DNA from: JBEGHD01 sp049334165
GTDB lineage: Bacteria; Bacteroidota; Bacteroidia; Flavobacteriales_D; Sanyastnellaceae
Length of the DNA stretch: 64,000 nucleotides
Strand: one strand, 5' to 3'
NCBI GenBank assembly: GCA_049334165.1
Contig: JBEGHD010000004.1
Shown here: positions 52,018 to 59,084 of the stretch, one piece after another
Numbering within the stretch: the first letter of the stretch is position 1
Layout: each line of letters opens with the position of its first letter
Notes under the pieces: generated by a model
The model's database searches: none
Seen by the model: the letters and a program-made list of their open reading frames with translations, nothing else
What the model was told of the DNA's origin: nothing
Program-made: the position numbers and the translations under genes

Positions 52018-53232
52018 ATGCAACAATCTTTTAAGAAAAAGCGCAGCAACAAGCCTTTTAATGGTGGAAAGCGTACACAAGGTGGTTTCAACAACCGCAG
52101 AAACACCAAGAGTAAAGCAAAACCTTCGAACCTCAATCCCGCTCTTTTGCAACGCAAAGCGTCTGACGTTGAAGTTATTGACTACGAGTCTACAAGGACA
52201 TTTGAAGACATGCCATTGAGCCCAAAACTCAAGCAGTGCCTGTCTAAGAAAGGATTTGAAAAACCAACTGAAATTCAGGATAAAACCCTGGAAAGCCTTC
52301 TGGAAGGACGCGATATCCTCGGAATTGCCCAAACAGGAACTGGAAAGACAGGAGCTTTTCTTATGCCCATCATCGAGCAACTTCAGCAAAACAGAAAGAA
52401 ATCATTCGCTCTGGTAGTGGTTCCCACAAGAGAACTCGCTGTTCAGGTAGACGATGAATTCAAAAGCATGACCCGCGGAATGGGATTCTTCAGCGCCTGC
52501 CTCATCGGTGGAACAAACATTAACAAGGACATTGGATCTCTCCGCAGATCGGTTCATTTGGTAGTGGCCACTCCTGGTCGCTTACTCGATTTAGAGAAGA
52601 GAAGAGCTCTCGATCTCAGACAATTCAATACACTGGTTTTGGATGAGTTCGACCGAATGCTCGACATGGGGTTCATCAACGATGTGAAGTCGATTATCAA
52701 ATCGATGCAGCAACGAAAGCAGACTATGCTTTTCTCTGCAACGCTGGACAAAACGCAGCAACAGATGATTGACAACACCTTGCACAACCCTGTGACAGTT
52801 AAAGTGAGCACCGGTGAAGCAACTGGCGATCACATCGACCAGGAAGTGATAAAACTTCAGGTCGGTGAAGACAAGCTCAAGACGTTGATAGACATGGTTT
52901 CGGACAAAACTTTCGAGAAGGTACTTGTATTTGATGAGACCAAAAGAAGAGTGAGCAAGCTGTGTGATCAATTGAACAAGGCCGGCATTAGCTCCGATCA
53001 AATTCACGGAAACAAGAGTCAAAGCCAGCGTCAACGAGCACTGTCGAAATTCAAAAACGGACAGGTAAAAGTATTGGTAGCTACAGACGTAGCTGCCAGA
53101 GGAATTGATGTTTCAGATGTCACTCACGTGATCAACTACCAGATCCCGATGACTTTTGACAGTTACATCCACAGAATTGGTCGAACCGGCCGCGCTGGGA
53201 AAGCTGGAAAAGCCTACACCTTCGTCAACTAG
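52018..53232 (+). CDS. DEAD-box RNA helicase (RhlE/CsdA-like, DEFD variant)
   Basis: 404 residues. A basic ~60-residue N-terminal extension precedes the helicase core: Q motif (KPTEIQDK), motif I AQTGTGKT, Ia PTRELAVQ, motif II reading DEFD instead of DEAD, motif III SATL, and motif VI HRIGRTGRAG. No C-terminal extension. It unwinds structured RNA, usually in ribosome assembly or mRNA decay, and its position next to a cold-shock gene suggests cold induction. Confidence 0.94.
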   Translation: MQQSFKKKRSNKPFNGGKRTQGGFNNRRNTKSKAKPSNLNPALLQRKASDVEVIDYESTRTFEDMPLSPKLKQCLSKKGFEKPTEIQDKTLESLLEGRDILGIAQTGTGKTGAFLMPIIEQLQQNRKKSFALVVVPTRELAVQVDDEFKSMTRGMGFFSACLIGGTNINKDIGSLRRSVHLVVATPGRLLDLEKRRALDLRQFNTLVLDEFDRMLDMGFINDVKSIIKSMQQRKQTMLFSATLDKTQQQMIDNTLHNPVTVKVSTGEATGDHIDQEVIKLQVGEDKLKTLIDMVSDKTFEKVLVFDETKRRVSKLCDQLNKAGISSDQIHGNKSQSQRQRALSKFKNGQVKVLVATDVAARGIDVSDVTHVINYQIPMTFDSYIHRIGRTGRAGKAGKAYTFVN

Positions 53233-53250
53233 TTTGACTGGAAAATAATC

Positions 53251-53291
53251 AAAAGCCCTGCTCCGATCGATTTCGGAACAGGGCTTTTTTA
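53251..53291. terminator. Bidirectional terminator
   Basis: Stem aaaagccctg..tccga / tcgga..cagggctttt with a T-tail between the convergent helicase and rtcB genes. Confidence 0.9.
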
Positions 53292-53304
53292 ATTTCTAGG
53301 AAAC

Positions 53305-54711
53305 TTAGTCCACTTCGTGAAACCTCTTGTCGCCACACATCCTCACAATCCTCGGTTGAAATTTCCCGATGACATCGACCAGATCTTTCTGTGATTCCAT
53401 CACATCGTTGATGTTCTTGTAAGCCATTGGTGCCTCATCCAGGCCAGATCCAATCACCTCTACATTTGCTTCTTTAAGATGGTTGGTTACCTCCTTTTTA
53501 TTCAGCGTTTTCTTTGCCTGAGTTCTGGACATGTTTCTTCCGGCTCCGTGTGCCGCTGAATTGATCGAGGCTTCATCACCTCGTCCTCTAACGATAAAGC
53601 CAGGAGCAGTCATCGATCCGGGGATTATTCCCAAAACTCCTTTACCTGCAGGGGTTGCACCTTTTCGGTGAACGATGATCTCGTTTCCTTCCCTGTCCTT
53701 TTCTTTCCAGGCGAAGTTGTGGTGGTTTTCTACCATCGCCACAGGATCAGTTCGTAAACCAACTGCCATCCGATCGTGAATCTGGTGGTGACATGCCGAA
53801 GCATAATCACCGGCAAGGTTCATAGCACGCCAGTACTCCTGCCCTTCTTCCGAATCCAGATCTAGCCACGCCAGGTGCCTTGCTTCTTTCGGAAGCTTGC
53901 ACTTTTCCATGGCAATTTTGGTGTAGTGACGGGCGATGTTTGCGCCCAGCCCTCTGGATCCTGAGTGAGAAAGCAGAGCGAGATAACGTCCGACCGGCAG
54001 ATTGAATTCATTGTTTTCATCAAGGATTTCAGTTACACCGAATTCCACAAAGTGATTTCCTCCTCCGGAAGAACCGATCTGACTTGCTGCACGATCTTTC
54101 AAATCACGAATTATTTTAATGTCCTTAAAAAGTTCGTGTTCCAGGATTTCGTGATCCTTTGGCCTCTTGAAAAATTCACGACCAAACTTTGTGTTGTCGA
54201 TCAGCATCTTTCTCAAGCCTTCTCTTTCTGTGTCGATCATCGATTCCGGTAGTTCATAGATTGACATGCACATTCTACAACCGATGTCCACTCCCACTCC
54301 ATAAGGGATTACAGAATTTTCAGTAGCCAAAACACCACCAATCGGCAATCCATAACCCTGGTGAGCATCTGGCATCAAGGCTCCGGCTTTAGCAATCGGC
54401 AATCTCATAGCCACATCGATCTGACTCAATGCGCCTGCTTCAATCCCTTCAGCTCCATAGACCTTGTACAGATCAGGAGTTTCTCTAAGAGGAAGTACTT
54501 GATCCTCCGGTGGGAGAAGTGCTTCCGCCATTTTTCCGACCTTAGAATCAGACACGTATCGCTCCGGAGAAATCAATACCGGTTTCAGTATCATTTTCAA
54601 GTCTGATTCGGATTTCTCGGGAAAATGCTCTTCGATTGCTTTTAGCGCCTCACCAAAGGCTTTTCCCTCTGGCATTCCTATTTTTATAAGTAGTTTTGAA
54701 TTAGATTCCAT
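53305..54711 (-). CDS. rtcB: RNA ligase RtcB
   Basis: 468 residues from the ATG at 54711 (MESNSKLLIKIGMPEGKAFG). Active-site features: metal-ligand Cys in GVGVDIGCRM, HSGSRGLGANIARHY, and the guanylated His in NSAAHGAGRNMSR. RtcB joins RNA 2',3'-cyclic phosphate or 3'-phosphate ends to 5'-OH ends with GTP and Mn2+, repairing RNA cut by ribotoxins. Upstream in-frame ATGs at 54744 and 54783 exist; the last overlaps the slipin stop, but using it would place a strong hairpin inside the coding region. No rtcA, archease or rtcR gene is near; the slipin is its operon partner. Confidence 0.95.
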   Translation of the reverse strand: MESNSKLLIKIGMPEGKAFGEALKAIEEHFPEKSESDLKMILKPVLISPERYVSDSKVGKMAEALLPPEDQVLPLRETPDLYKVYGAEGIEAGALSQIDVAMRLPIAKAGALMPDAHQGYGLPIGGVLATENSVIPYGVGVDIGCRMCMSIYELPESMIDTEREGLRKMLIDNTKFGREFFKRPKDHEILEHELFKDIKIIRDLKDRAASQIGSSGGGNHFVEFGVTEILDENNEFNLPVGRYLALLSHSGSRGLGANIARHYTKIAMEKCKLPKEARHLAWLDLDSEEGQEYWRAMNLAGDYASACHHQIHDRMAVGLRTDPVAMVENHHNFAWKEKDREGNEIIVHRKGATPAGKGVLGIIPGSMTAPGFIVRGRGDEASINSAAHGAGRNMSRTQAKKTLNKKEVTNHLKEANVEVIGSGLDEAPMAYKNINDVMESQKDLVDVIGKFQPRIVRMCGDKRFHEVD

Positions 54712-54746
54712 CTTTTCAAAATTCTGCTTCAAGTTAATAATCATAA

Positions 54747-54770
54747 GGGACCCACCGTATTGTGGGTCCC
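54747..54770 (-). promoter_or_regulatory. Perfect 9-bp hairpin between slipin and rtcB
   Basis: gggacccac / gtgggtccc with a 6-nt loop, 10 bp after the slipin stop and 36 bp before the preferred rtcB start. No T-run follows, so it is not a plain terminator; possible attenuator, processing site or RNA stabiliser. Confidence 0.6.
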
Positions 54771-54779
54771 ATTCATCCA

Positions 54780-55883
54780 TCATTTATCAGGGGCGAAGAT
54801 GCCCTTCAATTGACTGAGAATTTGACCGTTGCCGGACAAAGTGATCTCGCCAACTTTTTCAGCGATTTTCTCGACATACTCCATCTCTTTCAATTTCAAT
54901 AGCATGTCATTTTCTTCCATCAATTTTGCTGTGTTCAACAGGCTTCTTGTGGAAGCAGTTTCCTCTCTACGCGTAATCACGTTTGCCTGAGCTTTCTTTT
55001 GTGCGATCAGCACCTGGTTCATAATTTCTTTCATTTCACCAGGCAAAATCACATCACGCACACCGCAACTGCAGACCTCGACACCGAGCTTCTCGGAAGA
55101 CTCTTTCAGCGTTTCCATCACGAATTCTGAAATGCCCTCTTTATTCTCGAGCAGGTTATCCAAAGTCAACTTACCGATGTATTCACGCAGGGCAAACTGC
55201 ATCAGGATGTAGAGCTGCTTTTCGTATTCCTTATTGTCGATCACTGCCTTGCTCACATCTACCACTCGATATTGCGTGAAGAAGTTAATTCGCAAAGCTG
55301 CCTTGTCTTTAGTCAGTATTTCCTGACCAGACACTTCCAGTTGTTGCTGACGCAGGTCAACAGTCTCAACCGAAACGGCTTGATTTGTCTTCCAGAAGTA
55401 GTATGAACCTGGCTCCAGGATCTCGCGGATCTTGTTATCGATGATAAGCACACCTTGTTCGTAGCTTTTCACGCCAAAAGACTGGATGTACAAGTGCAGT
55501 TCACTTTGACGTGCGAGCGTTTTTACGTCCACCTCTTCAGTCACCTCTGGCTTGGAGAGGTCAATCGTCACGTAGGTGAACTTTTTGTAATCTTTCCAGA
55601 ATGCATATTCACCCGCGGTGAGAACTCTGTTGAAATTGCCGCTTTCGTATTGAATAACAATTTCGTTATCCGCAACTTCTATCACGTCAAGATTCTCTCT
55701 CAACTCTTCGTACTCCAGAAGAATTGACAAATCGATGCTTGGCACAAATCGCTTTGACAATTCGCAAACTACCAGATCATCGAAGAGACCGAGACGATGG
55801 TAGCCTCTTTTGATCACTTTTTTCAATTCATCTTTACGAAATACCAAACCGATCTGACCGGCTTTAATTCTCACCTTTTTCAT
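54780..55883 (-). CDS. Cytosolic slipin / SPFH-band 7 protein
   Basis: 367 residues with an SPFH domain (FGVKSYEQGVLIIDNKIREILEPG, KDKAALRINFFTQYRVVDVSKAV) and a C-terminal coiled coil (IAQKKAQANVITRREETASTRSLLNTAKLMEEND). There is no N-terminal membrane helix; instead ~130 residues form another beta-rich unit (VRIKAGQIGLVFRKDEL..., YEFWKDYKKFTYVTIDL-like) that repeats the SPFH start in a diverged form. Its stop overlaps the earliest possible rtcB ATG. SPFH proteins assemble oligomeric rings and scaffolds. I infer a scaffold or sensor role in the RtcB pathway from operon position. Confidence 0.9.
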   Translation of the reverse strand: MKKVRIKAGQIGLVFRKDELKKVIKRGYHRLGLFDDLVVCELSKRFVPSIDLSILLEYEELRENLDVIEVADNEIVIQYESGNFNRVLTAGEYAFWKDYKKFTYVTIDLSKPEVTEEVDVKTLARQSELHLYIQSFGVKSYEQGVLIIDNKIREILEPGSYYFWKTNQAVSVETVDLRQQQLEVSGQEILTKDKAALRINFFTQYRVVDVSKAVIDNKEYEKQLYILMQFALREYIGKLTLDNLLENKEGISEFVMETLKESSEKLGVEVCSCGVRDVILPGEMKEIMNQVLIAQKKAQANVITRREETASTRSLLNTAKLMEENDMLLKLKEMEYVEKIAEKVGEITLSGNGQILSQLKGIFAPDK

Positions 55884-56029
55884 AGCGTGTTTATTTATGG
55901 TTTATAACTTCATTTTCATTTAATAGAAAGCAGAGACATCGGATCACCCGGAAAACGCGGAGGCTTGTGTGCTCGTCATCAGAAACCATTAGTTTTTGTC
56001 AAGGGGTTTTTACAGTCCGAAACTCATTC

Positions 56030-56123
56030 TAATTTGAACTTCTTCTCCGTAAGAACCGGCTCTTCAAAAAGTAATGGGATCTTCAAAAGAACATCCTCAA
56101 ACCTGCTGAGCTATCTCCAGGTT
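56030..56123 (-). ncRNA. Third tRNA-like/hairpin element before slipin
   Basis: Minus-strand hairpin AACCTG-GAG-ATAG-CTC-AG-CAGGTT (9 bp, 2-nt bulge) holding the D-arm-like word GATAGCTCAGCAGG. Then GGAT..TTC-TTTT-GAA..ATCC, and CCG-GTTCTTA-CGG, which looks like a short T-arm. The word TTTTGAAGA occurs twice here. Lower confidence than the element at 56216. Confidence 0.35.
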
Positions 56124-56215
56124 GCTGATTTCAGTCGAGACTTTAATCAACCGACCCGATGTCTGCTGCTTTCAGTGGTGTCATTTTTAGAAGTTGACGT
56201 CTTCTTTGAGTTGTG

Positions 56216-56357
56216 TTAATAGATTTACAGTCTATTAAAATCCACCTTTTGGATTGGTGTTGCTCTACCCACTGAGCTATTCCTGTCAAAGGAAGAGGGA
56301 TTCGAACCCCCGACTCACAGTTTGGACAATTTTGAAGCATACCGTTACCGGCACTGC
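56216..56357 (-). ncRNA. tRNA-like RNA with permuted T-arm and D-arm, upstream of slipin-rtcB
   Basis: Reading the minus strand: a GNRA-capped hairpin (56337-56357); T-arm GGGGG-TTCGAAT-CCCTC (56295-56311); acceptor-like hairpin TTCC-TTTGACA-GGAA (56280-56294); TA; D-arm GCTC-AGTGGGTA-GAGC (56262-56277); anticodon arm CACCA-ATCCAAA-AGGTG with anticodon CCA, Trp (56243-56259, one A-A mismatch); and a perfect 8-bp stem with loop CTGTAAA, the Tyr anticodon loop (56216-56238). The T-arm precedes the D-arm, so no normal tRNA can form. Either a designed tRNA mimic like the bacterial Y RNA module, or fused tRNA fragments. All arms are seen directly; their being transcribed is inferred. Confidence 0.55.
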
Positions 56358-56416
56358 GGAGCTATACAGAAACTCACGCCAGGTCTCATGTCCCACTTCC
56401 CTTTTGGGGAAGACCT
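56358..56416 (-). ncRNA. 5' part of the tRNA-like region
   Basis: Contains a third ATAGCTC D-like word (56360-56367) and a long hairpin: + strand AGGTCT (56381-56386) pairs with AGACCT (56411-56416) around TTCCC-TTTT-GGGGA. The word AAAGGGA (56398-56404, minus) could alternatively pair with the TTCCTTT strand after the T-arm as a 7-bp acceptor stem, giving a 121-nt tRNA-like fold that ends GACA at 56284. Confidence 0.35.
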
Positions 56417-56598
56417 TTAGTGCTGAAAGCACAATGTTTTATCTGATTAAAAGAACTTTCTTTGTGGTCTTGAAACTTCCCCTTTGCTCCTATTCTTTAC
56501 ATCCCTTTGTTTCAATCACGAAGCAAATCTCAACAGGTAGTGCGCAATCTTTTTGCGTAGTAAAAATTAATTTCATTTTTTCATGAAAATTTTCTGCT

Positions 56599-58323
56599 AT
56601 GCCTGTCAACCGCAATGCCTTAATCAGATACAAAACCATTGATAACTGCCTGAGAAACAGGTTCAGGAAGTGGACTTTGGAAGATTTAATTGATGCGTGT
56701 TCTGATGCGCTTTATGAATATGAAGGAATTGATAAGGGCGTGAGCCGAAGAACTGTGCAGATGGATATCCAGATGATGCGCAGCGAAAAACTGGGATACA
56801 ATACTCCGATCATAGTCATTGACAAAAAGTTCTACACCTATAAAGACGAGGACTACTCCATCACCAATATTCCACTTACCAATCAGGATCTAGGAAAGCT
56901 CACAGAAGTTGTAGACATCCTAAAGCAGTTTAAAGGGTTTACTCACTTTCGGGAACTAAGTGGAATGGTTCAAAAGCTTGAAGACAAGGTCCACGTTTCA
57001 AGGACAAACGAGCGACCAGTGATCGACCTGGAGAAAAATGAAGGACTGGTAGGTCTTGAGCACATAGATCCAATTTATAACGCAATCATCAAAAAGAAGA
57101 CGCTTCGGATTTCTTACCAATCTTTTCGCGCAAGAACTCCGCGAACTTTCAAGTTTCACCCGGCACTTTTGAAAGAGTATCGCAATCGGTGGTTCGTACT
57201 CGGAAAAGAAAAGGAAAGTGCCCCCTATACACTTCTCGCACTAGATAGAATTCAGGAATTGAGCGAGCTTCAGGAAGAAGTAATGGATTTCCACATCAGT
57301 AATATTTCTGACTTCTTCAAAGATGTGGTTGGGGTAACTGTAAATGAAGGCCAGGAAGCTCAAGAAGTAAAATTACTAATTAGTCATGCAAATGCTCCGT
57401 ATGTATTAACAAAGCCTATTCACTCCAGTCAGCAGTTGATCGAAAGAAATGACCAGGGCGTCATTATTTCCATTCATGTGAAAACGAACTTCGAGTTGGT
57501 GAGAGAGATATTAGGTTTCGGAGACTACATTAAAGTAATTTCACCTCTCAGGTTAAAGCGTTTGATCAGGGATAAACTTGTAAACGCTTTGGACCTATAT
57601 GACACAGAACTGAACTATAAACAGCTTAAGAGTCTGGACAAGAAGCTAAATGCAAGAGGCTATCAAGTAATAAATCATATCTACACAAGAAAGGAAGTGG
57701 CACAAATGGCCAAAATATTAAGGGGCTATGAAGAGAGTATGGATATGAATAAACAATCGACCTATGCTATAAGGTCCCTCATGAAGAAAATACCTGACCT
57801 CTATAAAGTTTGTGTTAACGAAAACCTGAAGAGAGTTATAAAAAAACTCGACTCAAAGCTTGAGTTAACAAAAGCCATCTATTTCAACAAAGCTCCTCAA
57901 TCAAATTGGTATGTTACATGGCATCAGGATGCCACAATCAATGTGAAAGAAAAGAACCACAAAGATGGATTCTCAGGTTGGACCAAAAAAGACACACATT
58001 ACGGAGTGCGCCCTCCTTTCGAAATTCTCGACAAAACTATTAGCGTTAGAATACATCTGGATCAAACCACTGAGAAAAATGGTGCACTAAAAGTACTCCC
58101 GGGCTCTCACAAAAAGATTCTGACGAACTCTGAAGTGACTTTGATAACGGAAAACAGTGAGGCCCAAATTTGCGAAGTTCAACCAGGTGGGGTTCAGTTT
58201 ATGAAGCCTCTCCTTCTCCACTCTTCCTCGAAATCTTGGTCACACAAAAACCGCAGAGTGATTCACCTTGAATTCAACCCTCTCGAATTGCCTGAAGGAA
58301 TGGAATGGGCTGAGAGAATTTAA
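56599..58323 (+). CDS. HTH-WYL regulator fused to a PhyH-type 2OG-Fe(II) dioxygenase
   Basis: 574 residues. N-terminal winged HTH (TLEDLIDACSDALYEYEG, SRRTVQMDIQMMRSEKLGY), a WYL domain at ~165-215 (KKTLRISYQSFRARTPRTFKFHPALLKEYRNRWFVLG) and WCX region to ~340. Then a complete phytanoyl-CoA dioxygenase-like domain: NARGYQVINHIYTRKEVAQM, iron ligands His442/Asp444 (TWHQDATI) and His541 (LLLHSSSK), Arg552/553 for 2-oxoglutarate, SVRIHLDQTTEKNGALKVLPGSH. WYL domains sense nucleic-acid or nucleotide ligands. Divergent from the slipin-rtcB operon and its likely regulator. The frame is continuous across the junction. No such fusion is familiar to me. Confidence 0.85.
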   Translation: MPVNRNALIRYKTIDNCLRNRFRKWTLEDLIDACSDALYEYEGIDKGVSRRTVQMDIQMMRSEKLGYNTPIIVIDKKFYTYKDEDYSITNIPLTNQDLGKLTEVVDILKQFKGFTHFRELSGMVQKLEDKVHVSRTNERPVIDLEKNEGLVGLEHIDPIYNAIIKKKTLRISYQSFRARTPRTFKFHPALLKEYRNRWFVLGKEKESAPYTLLALDRIQELSELQEEVMDFHISNISDFFKDVVGVTVNEGQEAQEVKLLISHANAPYVLTKPIHSSQQLIERNDQGVIISIHVKTNFELVREILGFGDYIKVISPLRLKRLIRDKLVNALDLYDTELNYKQLKSLDKKLNARGYQVINHIYTRKEVAQMAKILRGYEESMDMNKQSTYAIRSLMKKIPDLYKVCVNENLKRVIKKLDSKLELTKAIYFNKAPQSNWYVTWHQDATINVKEKNHKDGFSGWTKKDTHYGVRPPFEILDKTISVRIHLDQTTEKNGALKVLPGSHKKILTNSEVTLITENSEAQICEVQPGGVQFMKPLLLHSSSKSWSHKNRRVIHLEFNPLELPEGMEWAERI

Positions 58324-58476
58324 TACAGTATTGAAAAGTACGGACCTGACACATTAACAGTCAAACACATCGAGACTGACTCATTTACACTTTTGCTCAT
58401 TCAGGTTATTTAAATCGCTAAGAGTGCTGACTGCCCTGGGATTCAGTTGAGTGGATTTAGCTGAAATTTAAAATTT

Positions 58477-58484
58477 TACCTTTG
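58477..58484 (+). promoter_or_regulatory. -7 box (TACCTTTG)
   Basis: Exact TAnnTTTG match 94 bp upstream of the FKBP ATG at 58579. Confidence 0.5.
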
Positions 58485-58578
58485 CAAAAAATTGATTTGT
58501 CAGGTTTTGCCGCATTTTTGGCCCACGGTACAATCATTGATCCCTGGTGAATCAGCAAATAACAAAAAGCAATTTTTT

Positions 58579-59007
58579 ATGAGTCAAGTAAAAGAAAACG
58601 ACACTGTAAAGGTGCATTACACCGGAAAGCTTTCAAACGGGGAGGTTTTTGACAGCTCTGTAGATCGTGAACCACTAGAGTTCACTCTCGGTCAGGGACA
58701 AATCATCCCAGGGTTCGAAAAAGAACTGATCGACATGAAAGTGAATGAAAAGAAAACTTTTGAGATCAGCTCTGATGATGCTTACGGAGATGTAAGAAAA
58801 GAACTGATTCAGGAAGTGCCTAAAGACAATCTTCCGCCAGACATTAAGCCTGAAGTAGGAATGGGTCTTGTTTCGAAAACTCCTGAAGGACAGGAAATGC
58901 GCCTTACAGTACAAGAGGTAAAAGACGATGCTATCGTTGTGGATGCCAATCACCCATTGGCTGGAAAAGACCTCGTTTTCGATATCGAAGTTTTGGAAAT
59001 TAAGTAA
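58579..59007 (+). CDS. FKBP-type peptidyl-prolyl isomerase, SlyD-like
   Basis: 142 residues from the ATG at 58579 (MSQVKENDTVKVHYTGKLSNG). FKBP strands with YTGKLSNGEVFDSS, the IF-domain insert typical of SlyD (AYGDVRKELIQEVPKDNLP), and the NHPLAGKDLVFDIEVLEI end. It lacks the His-rich metal-binding tail of E. coli SlyD. Cytosolic folding helper. The ORF extends 29 codons upstream over a promoter-like box and is not used. Confidence 0.94.
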   Translation: MSQVKENDTVKVHYTGKLSNGEVFDSSVDREPLEFTLGQGQIIPGFEKELIDMKVNEKKTFEISSDDAYGDVRKELIQEVPKDNLPPDIKPEVGMGLVSKTPEGQEMRLTVQEVKDDAIVVDANHPLAGKDLVFDIEVLEIK

Positions 59008-59026
59008 GCAGACAACTGCATTAACA

Positions 59027-59063
59027 TAAAAAAGCCTGATGGAAATTCCATCAGGCTTTTTTT
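59027..59063. terminator. Bidirectional terminator
   Basis: A perfect stem aaaaaagcctgatgga / tccatcaggctttttt with a short loop between the convergent FKBP and mazG genes. Confidence 0.95.
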
Positions 59064-59084
59064 GTAGGTCATTATCATAGGAGC

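Noticed and set aside
53305..54783. RtcB start at the ATG overlapping the slipin stop
   Set aside because: It would add 24 residues without family similarity and put the 9-bp hairpin inside the gene; kept only as an alternative.
56143..56340. Minus-strand ORF of 65 codons (MLQNCPNCESGVRIPLP...) over the tRNA-like region
   Set aside because: It is a translation of tRNA T-arm and D-arm sequence; such frames are typical artefacts of tRNA genes.
56284..56404. An ordinary functional tRNA gene
   Set aside because: A T-arm and acceptor strand are present, but no 7-bp anticodon arm or D-arm in the right order; 121 nt between acceptor strands, and the 3' end reads GACA rather than CCA.
55965..56586. 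Two plus-strand ORFs (84 and 110 codons) between slipin and the WYL gene
   Set aside because: No coding character, and they run antisense to the structured tRNA-like tract.
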